Assembly (NCBI GenBank): GCA_003978565.1 | Contig: QNZC01000070.1 | Span: 1 to 45,294, forward strand | Direction of reading: 5' to 3' | Length of the DNA: 45,294 nt | Source: Persephonella sp. | GTDB taxonomy: Bacteria > Aquificota > Aquificia > Aquificales > Hydrogenothermaceae | Shown here: piece by piece, positions 28,969 through 39,043 of the stretch | Layout: each line of letters opens with the position of its first letter | Numbering within the stretch: the first letter of the stretch is position 1 | Translations under genes and position numbers: made by a program | Notes under the pieces: generated by a model | What the model was told of the DNA's origin: nothing | The model's database searches: none | Seen by the model: only the letters and a program-made list of their open reading frames with translations

Positions 28969-30915
28969 ATGGAGTATTTATGGATTATTCCATTTTCACC
29001 ACTGATAGCATTCATCATAATAGGCTTATTTGGATATAAGTTTTTAAGGGAGCCTTTAGCAGGTATAGTTGCAGTCATAGGTGTTGCTATATCTGCAATA
29101 GCATCAGTTATAGGATTTATAAATGTAGCACAAACTCAAGGACACTACGATTTAAAATTATTTACTTGGATGCCTTTAGGGGATTATGAAATATCAGTTA
29201 GTATCCTTTGGGACCCGTTATCTGCTTTAATGACCTGTGTAGTTACAGTAATATCTACATTTATCTTTATATTTGCTACAGGTTATATGAGAGGGGAACC
29301 TTCCTATCCTAGATTTTTTGCTTATCTATCATTATTTGTCTTTATGATGTTAATGCTCACATTATCTGATAACCTTGTTCAACTGTTCTTTGGATGGGAA
29401 GGTGTTGGTTTAGCATCGTATTTATTAATTGGTTTCTATCATCATAAAAACTCTGCGGCAGATGCGGCTTTTGAATCATTTATAACTAACAGGGTTGGGG
29501 ATTGGTTATTCTTAACTGGAGTTTTATTGGCATTTGTAACTTTCGGAACGTTAGATTATCTAGATATGTTCAACAAAATTCCAGAAGTTGATTTCTGGAT
29601 AATTACAGCTATAGCTCTACTCCTATTCGGTGGAGCGGTAGGTAAATCAGCTCAGCTAGGTTTACATATATGGTTGCCTAACGCAATGGAAGGTCCTACT
29701 CCAGTTTCAGCGTTAATTCACGCTGCTACTATGGTTGCGGCTGGGGTTTATATGGTAGCTAGGTTGATGCCAATATTTGCTTCTTCAGATATAGCTCTGA
29801 ATGTGGTGTTATTATTCGGAACAGCTTCAGCATTTGTTGCAGCAACAATTGGATTGGTTCAAAACGATATAAAGAGAGTTATCGCTTACTCTACAATGTC
29901 TCAGCTTGGTTATATGTTTGCCGCTGAAGGATTAGGATTATTTGGTGAGGGAATGTTCCATTTAGCTTCTCACGCAGTATTTAAAGCTCTCCTTTTCTTA
30001 TCAGCTGGTAGTGTTTTAATAGGAGTTCACCATATACTAAACATTCAAAAATTAGGACAGTTAAGAAAATATATGCCTATTACTGCATTTACATTCCTAA
30101 TAGGTGCTTTAGCATTATCAGGAATACCTCCTTTTGCAGGATTTTTCTCCAAAGATGCAATAATAGAAGGTGCATATGAGATAAATAAATTAGTCTGGTT
30201 CTTCCTCTGGGGTGGTGCATTCTTAACAGCATTCTACACATTCAGACTTTACTTCCTTGTGTTTGAAAATGGGGATAGACTTGACCCACATGTTAAAAAG
30301 CATGTTCACGAAAGTCCGATAAATATGACAATTCCATTGATTGTGTTGGCTACAGGTGCAGTTGTTTTAGGTTTCTTCCAAAGCTTCTTTAGAGACTTCT
30401 TAAAGCCATCTTTAGACCCTAATCATATGGCTTTCTTATCAGAGGAAACAAGGCTTGTTGTTGAAGAGGGATTAGCTAGAGCTCATCATGTCCATATTGC
30501 AGAAAATGCATTCCACTTCTTAATACACTCTTTAACTTCACCATTGGGATTACTTGCTCTATTTACAGCTATAGGTGGTATATTCTTAGCATTCCTAGCA
30601 TACCAAGTAAAAGTTATAGATGTTAAACAGATAACAAGAGACTTTAAACCTATATATCTGTTCCTCTATAACAGATGGTATTTTGACTTTATATACTATG
30701 CGATATTTGTATATGGATACTACAAGTTCTCTAAAATCCTTTGGTGGATTGGTGATAAGTTCATAATTGATGGTATAGTTGATGGTTCTGCTAAAGTATC
30801 AGTTGGAACAGGTGGAGTTTTAAGACTTTTACAATCAGGAAGAATAAACACTTATGTTTTACAGTTGGCAGTTGGAATAATGATATTTTTAGGAATATTC
30901 TTACTCTTTATTTAG
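28969..30915 (+). CDS. nuoL: NADH-quinone oxidoreductase subunit L
   Basis: NuoL is the distal antiporter-like subunit of complex I. The 648-residue protein shows FFGWEGVGLASYLLIGFYHHK, LHIWLPNAMEGPTPVSALIHAATMV and the long lateral helix with C-terminal membrane anchor (the last 60 residues). Key glutamate and lysine positions in GWEGVG and the lysine-containing helices are kept. The GGAG site lies just upstream of ATG 28969. The next gene, nuoM, begins 11 bp downstream. Confidence 0.96.
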   Translation: MEYLWIIPFSPLIAFIIIGLFGYKFLREPLAGIVAVIGVAISAIASVIGFINVAQTQGHYDLKLFTWMPLGDYEISVSILWDPLSALMTCVVTVISTFIFIFATGYMRGEPSYPRFFAYLSLFVFMMLMLTLSDNLVQLFFGWEGVGLASYLLIGFYHHKNSAADAAFESFITNRVGDWLFLTGVLLAFVTFGTLDYLDMFNKIPEVDFWIITAIALLLFGGAVGKSAQLGLHIWLPNAMEGPTPVSALIHAATMVAAGVYMVARLMPIFASSDIALNVVLLFGTASAFVAATIGLVQNDIKRVIAYSTMSQLGYMFAAEGLGLFGEGMFHLASHAVFKALLFLSAGSVLIGVHHILNIQKLGQLRKYMPITAFTFLIGALALSGIPPFAGFFSKDAIIEGAYEINKLVWFFLWGGAFLTAFYTFRLYFLVFENGDRLDPHVKKHVHESPINMTIPLIVLATGAVVLGFFQSFFRDFLKPSLDPNHMAFLSEETRLVVEEGLARAHHVHIAENAFHFLIHSLTSPLGLLALFTAIGGIFLAFLAYQVKVIDVKQITRDFKPIYLFLYNRWYFDFIYYAIFVYGYYKFSKILWWIGDKFIIDGIVDGSAKVSVGTGGVLRLLQSGRINTYVLQLAVGIMIFLGIFLLFI

Positions 30916-30926
30916 GGGGCTGAAAG

Positions 30927-32447
30927 ATGGTAGATGTGTTAAATCCAGTGTTTATGGAGGCAAGCTTTCCGGTAATAACAACAAGTGTAATACTGCCTTT
31001 AATAGCGGCTTTAATTGTTTTAGTATCTCCTGAAAAATTAGCTAAACCTGTAAGTATTATCTTTTCAGGTATAGTCTTTTTAATAACAACATATATGTTA
31101 TTTGCTTACGACCCTTCAGGTTATAAAATTCAATTTTATGAAAAATATGAATGGATACCTGCTTTAGGTGTAAATTACGAGGTTGGAGTTGATGCTTTAA
31201 GCTTAACTATGGTTTGGCTTACAGGATTAGCTTTCTTTATCTCATTTATATGGTCTGTAAACATAAAAAAGAGAATTAAGGAATACTTTATAGCTTTCCT
31301 AGTTTTAGAAGCAGCTTGTATAGGGGTTTTTGTGGCTTGGGATTTAGTATGGTTTTATATATTCTGGGAAGCAATGCTTATACCTATGTTCCTTATAATA
31401 GGTATTTGGGGATATGCTGAAAGAATATATGCGGCTACAAAGTTCTTTATATATACTTTCTTTGGTTCTCTCTTTTTACTAATCGGTGTAATTGGAATGT
31501 ATATATACCAGTTCTTCAATTATGATGTTTTATCTACAAGCTACTTTGATTTAGTAAAAATAAATCTTCCATACAATTTAGAATTAATATTCTTCCTTCT
31601 TTTAGCTCTTGGATTTGCTATTAAGGTGCCTATGTGGCCGTTCCACACTTGGTTGCCTGCGGCTCACGTTCAAGCTCCAACTGCTGGGTCAGTAATACTT
31701 GCGGCAGTTCTGTTAAAAATGGGAACTTATGGTTTTGTTAGATTTTCTTTACCTTGGTTCCCGGAAGCATCAAAATACTTTGCACCTGTTTTATTTGCAT
31801 TAGGGGTTATAGCTATTATTTACACTGCAATGATGGCTATAGCTCAAACACATATTAAGAGAATAATTGCTTACTCTTCAGTTTCACATATGGGTTTCGT
31901 GACTATTGGAACCTTTGCATTAAATATGGAAGGAATAAATGGTTCTATCATAACTATGATTTCACACGGTTTTACTTCAGCAGCATTATTCTTAGCGGCA
32001 GGATACATATATGAAAGAATTCATTCATATGAGCTTAAAGATTTAGGTGGACTTGCTAGATTTATGCCTGTCTTCGCAACATTATTTATGATTTCAGCGA
32101 TGGCATCTGCAGGTTTACCAGGATTATCAGGTTTTGTAGGTGAGTTTTTATGTTTACTTGGAACATTTAAAGTTAGCATTTTAACTGCTGTTTTAGCAGG
32201 TTTAAGCTTAATCGTTGGAGCTGGTTATACTTTATGGCTCTATCACAAAACAATGTTTAAAGAAAGTTTACTTTCTGCAGAGAGAATAGAAAAATGGGAA
32301 AAATTAAAAGATATGAATACAACTGAACTTTTATCATTTGTTCCACTTGTTATAATGATGTTCGTTTTAGGAATATATCCTACTTGGTGGATAAAACTAA
32401 TAGAAAATACTTCAGCGGCTATACTGTCTAAGTTTGTAGGAATGTAG
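30927..32447 (+). CDS. nuoM: NADH-quinone oxidoreductase subunit M
   Basis: NuoM is a second antiporter-like subunit of the complex I arm. The 506-residue protein shows WEAMLIPMFLIIGIWG, FAIKVPMWPFHTWLPAAHVQAPTAGSV and a KRIIAYSSVSHMGF segment, all hallmarks of NuoM. It is the last gene of the block; no nuoN follows, and 263 bp separate it from pyk. The GC content rises slightly, as in other membrane genes here. Confidence 0.96.
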   Translation: MVDVLNPVFMEASFPVITTSVILPLIAALIVLVSPEKLAKPVSIIFSGIVFLITTYMLFAYDPSGYKIQFYEKYEWIPALGVNYEVGVDALSLTMVWLTGLAFFISFIWSVNIKKRIKEYFIAFLVLEAACIGVFVAWDLVWFYIFWEAMLIPMFLIIGIWGYAERIYAATKFFIYTFFGSLFLLIGVIGMYIYQFFNYDVLSTSYFDLVKINLPYNLELIFFLLLALGFAIKVPMWPFHTWLPAAHVQAPTAGSVILAAVLLKMGTYGFVRFSLPWFPEASKYFAPVLFALGVIAIIYTAMMAIAQTHIKRIIAYSSVSHMGFVTIGTFALNMEGINGSIITMISHGFTSAALFLAAGYIYERIHSYELKDLGGLARFMPVFATLFMISAMASAGLPGLSGFVGEFLCLLGTFKVSILTAVLAGLSLIVGAGYTLWLYHKTMFKESLLSAERIEKWEKLKDMNTTELLSFVPLVIMMFVLGIYPTWWIKLIENTSAAILSKFVGM

Positions 32448-32680
32448 TTTTTCTCTTTCCCCTTTTAAATTTTTTTATTTTATTAATCTATAAATCTTTT
32501 TTAGTTTATTCAAAGCTTAAATAATCTTTTATCAATAAACCCTTCCACTAATTTTATATCTTCATAGATTAAAAAATCAGACTTTAATTTCCAGACAAAT
32601 TTCCCTTTTAAAAATATAATCTTTAAATTTAATCTAAGCTAAAATCCTTTTAACTTAATAAAAACTTTACATATATACTT

Positions 32681-32686
32681 TATAAT
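32681..32686 (+). promoter_or_regulatory. Candidate -10 element for pyk
   Basis: A perfect TATAAT lies about 25 bases before the pyk start, just upstream of its AGGAGG site. A matching -35 at 16-18 bases is poor, so this is weak support for a promoter in the nuoM-pyk gap. Confidence 0.25.
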
Positions 32687-32710
32687 TTATTAAAAAGGGA
32701 GGAGTAAGTA

Positions 32711-34156
32711 ATGGAACAAAAAAAGACAAAAATTGTGGCTACACTGGGACCAGCTACGGACAAAGAGGAAATAATTAAAGAGCTAATAATAAATGGAGTT
32801 GATGTATTTAGGCTCAATTTCTCACATGGAGACCATAAAACACATAAAGAAAATATACAGAAAATTAGGAAGGTTTCTGAAGAAGTAGGTAAACCAGTAG
32901 CTATTCTACAGGATTTATCAGGACCTAAAATAAGATTAGGTTTAGTTGAAGAACCTATCTATGTCCATTATGGGGATAAAATTGTTTTAACAAAGGAAGA
33001 AGTTGTCGGTAATAAAGAAGATAAAGTATTGAGCCTAAACTATCCGGAGGTTTTAGACCAGTTAAAAGTAGGAGATTTAATATACATAGCTGATGGATTA
33101 ATTAGACTTGAAGTTATAGAAAAAAATTATGATGGAATTGTTGCGAAGGTTATTGTAGGTGGAGTTATCTCTTCAAGGAAGGGAGTTAATTTCCCAAGTG
33201 CAAAGATAAATATATCATCTATAACTGAAAAGGATATAAAAGATATAAAATTTGCTGTAGATAATGAGATAGATATTATAGCTTTATCATTTGTAAAAAC
33301 TGCAGAGGATATAAAAAGAGCTAAAGAAATAATAAAAGATTTTGGAGGAGACCAGCCCTTATTTGCCAAAATAGAAAAACATGAGGCTATTGAGAATATA
33401 GATGAAATTATTGCCAATGGGGATGGTATTATGGTAGCCCGTGGAGATTTAGGAGTTGAAATAGATATAGAAAAAGTTCCTATTATTCAAAAGGAAATTA
33501 TAAATAAATGTAATACTGCAGGTAAGCCTGTAATAACAGCAACACAGATGTTAACTTCTATGATTTCATCTCCTAGACCAACAAGAGCTGAAGTTTCAGA
33601 CATAGCTAATGCAGTCTTAGATGGAACAGATGCGGTAATGCTTTCTGATGAAACAACTGTTGGGAAGTATCCTATAGAAGCTATAAAAGTAATGAGAAAG
33701 ACTATTTTAGAGGCAGAAAAAGTTTATTCCTATCATAGGAGATATGATGTTTTAGGTGATAGAACATTGTCAATAGCTTATTCAAGTAGTGAACTGTCAG
33801 AAAAGATAGAAGCAAGTGCAATTGCCACATTTACAAAAAGTGGAAAAACAGCTAGGAATGTTTCTAAATTCCGTCCAAAAGCTCCAATATTAGCTATAAC
33901 ACATGATATAAAAACTTTAAGAAGATTAAATATAGTTTGGGGAGTTATACCTTATATGGTAATAGAGGACGAATTCTTATCAGATAAACTTTTATGTAGA
34001 TTTGTAAATAAGGCATATGCAAAAGATTTTGATAAGGATAAAGATTGTATAGTGGCATTAGTTGGATTTGTAGGTGGTATAACTGGCTCAACAAGTATAA
34101 TAAGAGTGTTAGGAAGTGATGATATTAACTTTATGTTATCTGCCGATTGCAAATAA
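32711..34156 (+). CDS. pyk: Pyruvate kinase
   Basis: Pyruvate kinase converts phosphoenolpyruvate and ADP to pyruvate and ATP. The 481-residue protein shows KTKIVATLGPAT at the N-terminus, the substrate/metal motif FAKIEKHEAIENIDEI with the catalytic lysine, VARGDLGVE and TATQML. The C-terminal domain (about 350-480) is present. In an autotroph it serves the connection from PEP to pyruvate. A strong AGGAGG site precedes ATG 32711. The 263-bp upstream gap separates it from the nuo block. Confidence 0.96.
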   Translation: MEQKKTKIVATLGPATDKEEIIKELIINGVDVFRLNFSHGDHKTHKENIQKIRKVSEEVGKPVAILQDLSGPKIRLGLVEEPIYVHYGDKIVLTKEEVVGNKEDKVLSLNYPEVLDQLKVGDLIYIADGLIRLEVIEKNYDGIVAKVIVGGVISSRKGVNFPSAKINISSITEKDIKDIKFAVDNEIDIIALSFVKTAEDIKRAKEIIKDFGGDQPLFAKIEKHEAIENIDEIIANGDGIMVARGDLGVEIDIEKVPIIQKEIINKCNTAGKPVITATQMLTSMISSPRPTRAEVSDIANAVLDGTDAVMLSDETTVGKYPIEAIKVMRKTILEAEKVYSYHRRYDVLGDRTLSIAYSSSELSEKIEASAIATFTKSGKTARNVSKFRPKAPILAITHDIKTLRRLNIVWGVIPYMVIEDEFLSDKLLCRFVNKAYAKDFDKDKDCIVALVGFVGGITGSTSIIRVLGSDDINFMLSADCK

Positions 34157-34242
34157 TTTTATATGAGTATATTCAATGAATTTAGCTATTCTTTAGGATT
34201 AAACTTATATCTAGAAATTATAAGGAATATAAAGAGGAAAAG

Positions 34243-35322
34243 ATGGCTAATATATCCTTTAATTTTTCTAACTGCACCCATATTTATTTTAAAGACAGTT
34301 CATGTAAACTTTGTGTAGATATATGCCCTATAGAAAACACAGTTATTTCTGAAGATTATAAAATTATTTTTAATCCTGAAAACTGTGTTAGTTGTGGTGG
34401 TTGTTCCAATGTCTGTCCAACAGGAGCATTTAATCTGAATAGTTATTCTATTTCTGATTTGATTAACAAAAAATTAAGCTCCGATGAAGATTTTATAAGT
34501 TGTAAAAGAGACTTACCCTGTCTAATAGCATTAAATCCACAAGACTTAATAACATTAGTTTTAAAACTTGAAAAAGATATAACTTTAGACATAGGACATT
34601 GTAAAGAATGTTTTATAGGAAAGCTAAAAGATAAGATATTAGAAATTGTTAATGAGGCTAACTACTTTTTAAAGAGTTTAGGAATTGAAAATATAATAAA
34701 AGTTGAAGAATTAAATATTCCTGAAAAGAAAGAAGATAAAAATAAGAGAAGAGATTTTCTTAAAAGGTTTGGAAAGTTAGGGGCAGGTTTAGTTTTTTGG
34801 GCTGCAGTTCCAAATATCGTTAAAGATGAAGAGGAAAAGGAGGAAAAACAAAAAAATATTGTTGAAGAGAAGATTTTACCTGATAAGAGAATAAACTTAC
34901 TTAATACATTAAAGGAAAAAGAGTTAGATTTAGAAAACAGATATATAGAAGTTGGTAAGATAAGTTTTACTTCTGATAAATGGATAGATTTTCAAAAATG
35001 CACTAACTGTTCTGTATGTTATAAAGTCTGTCCAACTGGAGCCTTAAAGGGAGTTGATGGTGGATTAAAAATACAGTTTGAACCATCCTTGTGTGTAAAA
35101 TGTAGAGTTTGCCATGAGGTATGTCCTGAAGACTGTTTATATCTAGAAGATAGATTAAATCTTAAAGATTTTGTTTATGGAAGGAAAATTCTAGCGGAAC
35201 ATATAATGATACAGTGTGAAGAATGTTTAATACCATTCTCTTACAAGGGAGACACAACTATCTGTCCCAGATGTAGAGAGCTTGAAGATGAAATAAGAGA
35301 GTTATTTCGAATGGAAAAGTAA
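34243..35322 (+). CDS. Polyferredoxin-like 4Fe-4S protein with internal twin-arginine motif
   Basis: This 359-residue protein has two ferredoxin modules. The N-terminal one has Cys21-x2-Cys24-x3-Cys28 and Cys48-x2-Cys51-x2-Cys54-x3-Cys58; more cysteines follow at 87, 93, 120 and 123. The C-terminal one has CTNCSVCYKVCP (253-263) and CVKCRVCHEVCP (284-294), then a possible rubredoxin-like CEEC...CPRC pair (325-344). Between them, NKRRDFLKRFGKLGAGL (168-183) followed by a hydrophobic stretch looks like a Tat signal, normally N-terminal. The organisation suggests an electron carrier fusion with a membrane-tethered or exported half. No matching oxidoreductase subunit is adjacent except the FAD protein downstream. 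Function unknown. Confidence 0.75.
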   Translation: MANISFNFSNCTHIYFKDSSCKLCVDICPIENTVISEDYKIIFNPENCVSCGGCSNVCPTGAFNLNSYSISDLINKKLSSDEDFISCKRDLPCLIALNPQDLITLVLKLEKDITLDIGHCKECFIGKLKDKILEIVNEANYFLKSLGIENIIKVEELNIPEKKEDKNKRRDFLKRFGKLGAGLVFWAAVPNIVKDEEEKEEKQKNIVEEKILPDKRINLLNTLKEKELDLENRYIEVGKISFTSDKWIDFQKCTNCSVCYKVCPTGALKGVDGGLKIQFEPSLCVKCRVCHEVCPEDCLYLEDRLNLKDFVYGRKILAEHIMIQCEECLIPFSYKGDTTICPRCRELEDEIRELFRMEK

Positions 35323-35355
35323 AATTTCATAATAAGTTTTCTTGGGAGACAAAGT

Positions 35356-36798
35356 ATGAAAGTAGTAATTATAGGAGGAGGTTTAGGTGGATTAATGGCG
35401 GGAGCCTTACTATCTAAAGAAGGATTTAAAGTCCTTCTGTTGGAGCAACATTCAATAGTTGGAGGCTGTGCCACAGTTTTTAAAAGGGGAAGTTTCAACT
35501 TTGAGGTTTCACTTCACGAAATAGATGGAGTTTTTTCCAATCCTATTTTAGTTGAAGCTTTTGAGTATTTAGATGTTTACAAAAACATTGAATTCATTAA
35601 AATTCCAAATTTTTTTGAAGTTAAATTTAAAGATGATACTTTTTTAATGCCTAACAATCTAGAAGAGGTTAAGTATAAACTTACAAAAAAGTTTCCTGAA
35701 GAGAAGAAAGGTATAGAAAGATATTTTAATATTATAGATAAAATATATGTGGAATTTTCCAGATTACTAAAATCCAGCAAAATAAATTGGATATTTTTTC
35801 CTATAAAATTTACAAATATAACAATTTTCAAGGGAAAAACAGTTTCAGATGTTTTTGACAAACTTTTTAAGTCAGAAAAACTGAAGATAATTCTTAATTC
35901 AAATTTAGGATATTATAACGATAGTGTAGAAAACTTATCATTTTTACTACATGCAGTTGCTCAAAACTCATACTACAAATACGGAGGATACTATATAAAA
36001 GGTGGTAGTTATTCGTTAAGTAATTATCTAGCTACTGTTATAAAATCCAACGGTGGAAAGGTTTTTACAAGGGCTACTGTTATAAAGTGTGAGAAAGATA
36101 AAGTTATATTTAAAATAGGTAGAAATATATACTCTGAATATACAGATTTATTCGTATCTAACTTATCTCCAGAGGATACATACAAACTTTTTAATATTGA
36201 TTATAGAGGAAGAAAAGAGCTATCTTTGTCCCTTTTAACCATCTATATAGGATTTAAAGAAAGCTTAAAGAAACTGTATGGCAAAAGGGCATATTCTACA
36301 TTCTTTCTAGAAAATGTGGAAAATTATAAAAATTTTTTTGATGAAGATATTTTTAAAAGAAGTTTTGTTTTCGTTGATTATTCTCAAATAAATTCTGGTT
36401 TAACATCAAAGGATAAATCAGTTGGCACAATAACGACTGTAGATTATATAGATAGCTGGAAAAACCTAAATAGAAAAGAGTATATAGATAGAAAGAAGGA
36501 AGTTTCTAAAAAGTTTATAGAGAGATTGGAAAAATACTATCCTAATATTACTAACTACATTGAGCTAGTTGAAGTTGGAACACCTAAAACTATAGAGAAA
36601 TATATAAAAACACCAAAAGGTGTGGTATACGGCTATAAACCAACTCCAAAACAGTTTTTTAAGGAACCAGAAGTTAAATCTAAACTGGTTGATAATTTAT
36701 ACTTTGTAGGTCAATGGGTGATTTCCGGAGGTTTTTCTCCATCCATAATGAGCGGTATTTTAGCATTTAAGAAGATAAAATCTGAAAAAATCCACTAA
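35356..36798 (+). CDS. FAD-dependent oxidoreductase of the CrtI/carotenoid isomerase-like group
   Basis: This 480-residue protein has an N-terminal dinucleotide-binding motif GGGLGGLMAGALL with Glu in LLLEQH, and a C-terminal FVGQWVISGGFSPSIMSG that closes the FAD site. The overall layout matches phytoene desaturase/retinol saturase/CrtISO-type proteins. The substrate is unclear: carotenoid desaturation, isomerisation or other polyene chemistry are possible, and no crtB or crtY is nearby. A GGGAG site precedes the start 33 bp after the ferredoxin gene, so the two may be cotranscribed and exchange electrons. Confidence 0.75.
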   Translation: MKVVIIGGGLGGLMAGALLSKEGFKVLLLEQHSIVGGCATVFKRGSFNFEVSLHEIDGVFSNPILVEAFEYLDVYKNIEFIKIPNFFEVKFKDDTFLMPNNLEEVKYKLTKKFPEEKKGIERYFNIIDKIYVEFSRLLKSSKINWIFFPIKFTNITIFKGKTVSDVFDKLFKSEKLKIILNSNLGYYNDSVENLSFLLHAVAQNSYYKYGGYYIKGGSYSLSNYLATVIKSNGGKVFTRATVIKCEKDKVIFKIGRNIYSEYTDLFVSNLSPEDTYKLFNIDYRGRKELSLSLLTIYIGFKESLKKLYGKRAYSTFFLENVENYKNFFDEDIFKRSFVFVDYSQINSGLTSKDKSVGTITTVDYIDSWKNLNRKEYIDRKKEVSKKFIERLEKYYPNITNYIELVEVGTPKTIEKYIKTPKGVVYGYKPTPKQFFKEPEVKSKLVDNLYFVGQWVISGGFSPSIMSGILAFKKIKSEKIH

Positions 36799-36846
36799 AC
36801 AACTGTTATAATTTACACAAACTATAATTTTTTTATGGAGAATAAA

Positions 36847-38046
36847 TTGAAAGTATCTATTGTGATAACTGGAACTGAATTTACTTATGGGATAAAGGAA
36901 GAAAAAAACAGTAGATATATAGCTAGGAAATGTTTAGAAAAAGGTTTAGATGTTAACGGTATAGGAATAGTAGGAGATAATTTATACAACATTCAATATT
37001 ATTTAAAGATGGCTTTAGACAAATCGGATATAGTTATTTTATCCGGTGGATTGGGAGCTACAACAGACGATAAAAGCAGGGAAGCTATTTCTGAAGCGAT
37101 AGGAGTTCCTCTAATATATCATAAGGAATGGTTAGAAAAATTAAAAAAATACTATAGAGAACAGGAAAGGGAAATAACTGATGAACTAAAAAGTATGGCA
37201 AAAATTCCATATGGAGCTGTTATTATTGAAAATCCTGTAGGAAGGGCAGTAGGTTTTATAAAGGTTTTAGATGATGTGAATAAAGTTATTATAGCTTTAC
37301 CCGGTGTTCCTTCTGAAATGAAACCGATGTTAGATATAGCCTTTTCAAAACTTGGTTTAAAGGAAGATAAGAGAAAAATATTAATTATTAGAACATTTGG
37401 TTTAACAGAAACTGAAGTAGATAAAACTTTAAAGGATAGTTATATAAATGATTACACTTTAAATTCATCTCCTAAAGGAGTTGATATATTTATTACAGAT
37501 AATATGGAAGAAAATTTAAAACTTAAGGAAAAGCTCTTAAAGAAAACTTTAGGAAAGTATATATATGCCCTTGATGATACTGAAATGGAAGAGGTTGTTG
37601 GCAGATTACTAAAGGAAAATAATTTAAAGATTTCTACAGCTGAATCATCTACAGGTGGATTAATAGCATCAAGAATTATAAATGTTCCCGGTTCCTCTGA
37701 ATATATGGAAGGGGGCATAATTGCATACTCTAATGAAATAAAAGAAAAAATACTAAATGTAAAAAGAGAAACATTAGAAAAGTTTGGAGCTGTAAGTGAA
37801 GAAACTGCAATGGAGATGGTTTTAGGAGTTCAAAAGTTATTCTCTACAGATATAGCTATAAGTGATACAGGAATAGCAGGTCCAACTGGGGAGACACAAA
37901 CAAAGCCTTTAGGTTTACATTATATAGGTTTTTACAATAGAGGAAATTTAAAGATACATAAGGTTATATATAAAAATGAAAGAAATAATACTAGACTATT
38001 TATATCTCAGTATGCATTAAATTTAGTTAGACTGGCTCTATTATAA
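36847..38046 (+). CDS. cinA: CinA-family protein (NMN deamidase/ADP-ribose pyrophosphatase-like)
   Basis: CinA proteins recycle pyridine nucleotides: the C-terminal domain deamidates nicotinamide mononucleotide, and the N-terminal MoeA-like domain (COG1058) acts on nucleoside diphosphates. The 399-residue protein shows SGGLGATTDD, PGVPSEM, and in the C-terminal half TAESSTGG (catalytic Ser) and DTGIAGPTG. The start is taken as TTG 36847, since GGAG (36837-36840) lies six bases upstream and the family begins MKxxII; ATG 36835 would put that site inside the gene. It converges with petC. Confidence 0.93.
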   Translation: MKVSIVITGTEFTYGIKEEKNSRYIARKCLEKGLDVNGIGIVGDNLYNIQYYLKMALDKSDIVILSGGLGATTDDKSREAISEAIGVPLIYHKEWLEKLKKYYREQEREITDELKSMAKIPYGAVIIENPVGRAVGFIKVLDDVNKVIIALPGVPSEMKPMLDIAFSKLGLKEDKRKILIIRTFGLTETEVDKTLKDSYINDYTLNSSPKGVDIFITDNMEENLKLKEKLLKKTLGKYIYALDDTEMEEVVGRLLKENNLKISTAESSTGGLIASRIINVPGSSEYMEGGIIAYSNEIKEKILNVKRETLEKFGAVSEETAMEMVLGVQKLFSTDIAISDTGIAGPTGETQTKPLGLHYIGFYNRGNLKIHKVIYKNERNNTRLFISQYALNLVRLALL

Positions 38047-38179
38047 ATTTCAATTATTTCCTACTCTATATTATTACTGAATTTATAGAAGATTATAGAT
38101 TAGAATAAAGCTTTTCTAAAATTCTAGATATTTAAAGAAGATTAAAAATAAAAAAAAGGAAAAGGAAAGAGGAAGTTAA

Positions 38180-39037
38180 TTAGTGGATATTCTTCCATAT
38201 TTTTTTCTTCCAAGCAAAAGTTAAACCTACCATTACAGCTAAATAAGCTAAAACAAGTAAACCAACTTTCTGTCTTTGTTCTTTGTGAGGGTCAGATATT
38301 TCATCTAAATAAGCTAAAGCTTTTTCTTGAGCTTCTTGGCTTAAACCAACTCTAGGCATTCCAGTTCCCGGTATGATTGCTTGAGGTTTATTTATAAATG
38401 CATCTAGATATTCTTCTCCTTTTGCCTTGTAGATAACAGATAAATCTGGAGGAACTTTTCCTAAATACTTCTTCATAGTATCAGCTGGAGAAACTGCACT
38501 AATCTTTTGATATTTGATAGAGTGGCATCTTACACAACCTTCTTTAACAACATCTTCACCTGTAATGTTCTTTTTAGCTATAGATTTTAGATAAGCTACT
38601 ATATCCATTATCTGTTGGTCATTTAATCCTAAAGCAGGCATAGAGAATTTAGGATTTTCTGTAGCTTTTTGAGGATTTTTTAAGAAGTTGTATAGATACT
38701 TTTCATCTAATATTCCCCCTATGTTAGATAAATCTGGAGGAACTACTCCAAATGATTGAGCTGCCGCTTGAGAAGGCATAGGAGCATTTATTCCTTCTTT
38801 CTTTAAACTATGGCAGGATACACAGAAAGCTTTTACTGTTTCTTTTCCAGCTTCAGCATTCCCCTTTACACCTGATGGTAAAGGGTCTAAATCGGAAAAT
38901 TTAAAATCTGGAAGATTATACTTCTTTATGGCCTCTTCAACATGTTTATGCATTATACTGTGAGCCAATGGTTCTATCCCCCAATAACCAATAAGAACTA
39001 ATACCACTATTATTGCTAATATTTTCAACTCTTTCAT
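38180..39037 (-). CDS. petC: Cytochrome bc1 complex, diheme cytochrome c subunit
   Basis: This is the cytochrome c partner of the bc1 complex, passing electrons from the Rieske centre to soluble carriers. The 285-residue protein has an N-terminal transmembrane segment (about 6-20), two c-type heme sites CVSCH (72-76) and CVRCH (168-172), likely Met ligands at 133 and 227, and a C-terminal anchor (about 258-276). Classical c1 has one heme; a tandem c4-like diheme form is typical of Campylobacterota and Aquificota. It is last in petA-petB-petC, seven bases after petB. Confidence 0.92.
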   Translation of the reverse strand: MKELKILAIIVVLVLIGYWGIEPLAHSIMHKHVEEAIKKYNLPDFKFSDLDPLPSGVKGNAEAGKETVKAFCVSCHSLKKEGINAPMPSQAAAQSFGVVPPDLSNIGGILDEKYLYNFLKNPQKATENPKFSMPALGLNDQQIMDIVAYLKSIAKKNITGEDVVKEGCVRCHSIKYQKISAVSPADTMKKYLGKVPPDLSVIYKAKGEEYLDAFINKPQAIIPGTGMPRVGLSQEAQEKALAYLDEISDPHKEQRQKVGLLVLAYLAVMVGLTFAWKKKIWKNIH

Positions 39038-39043
39038 CTTCCT

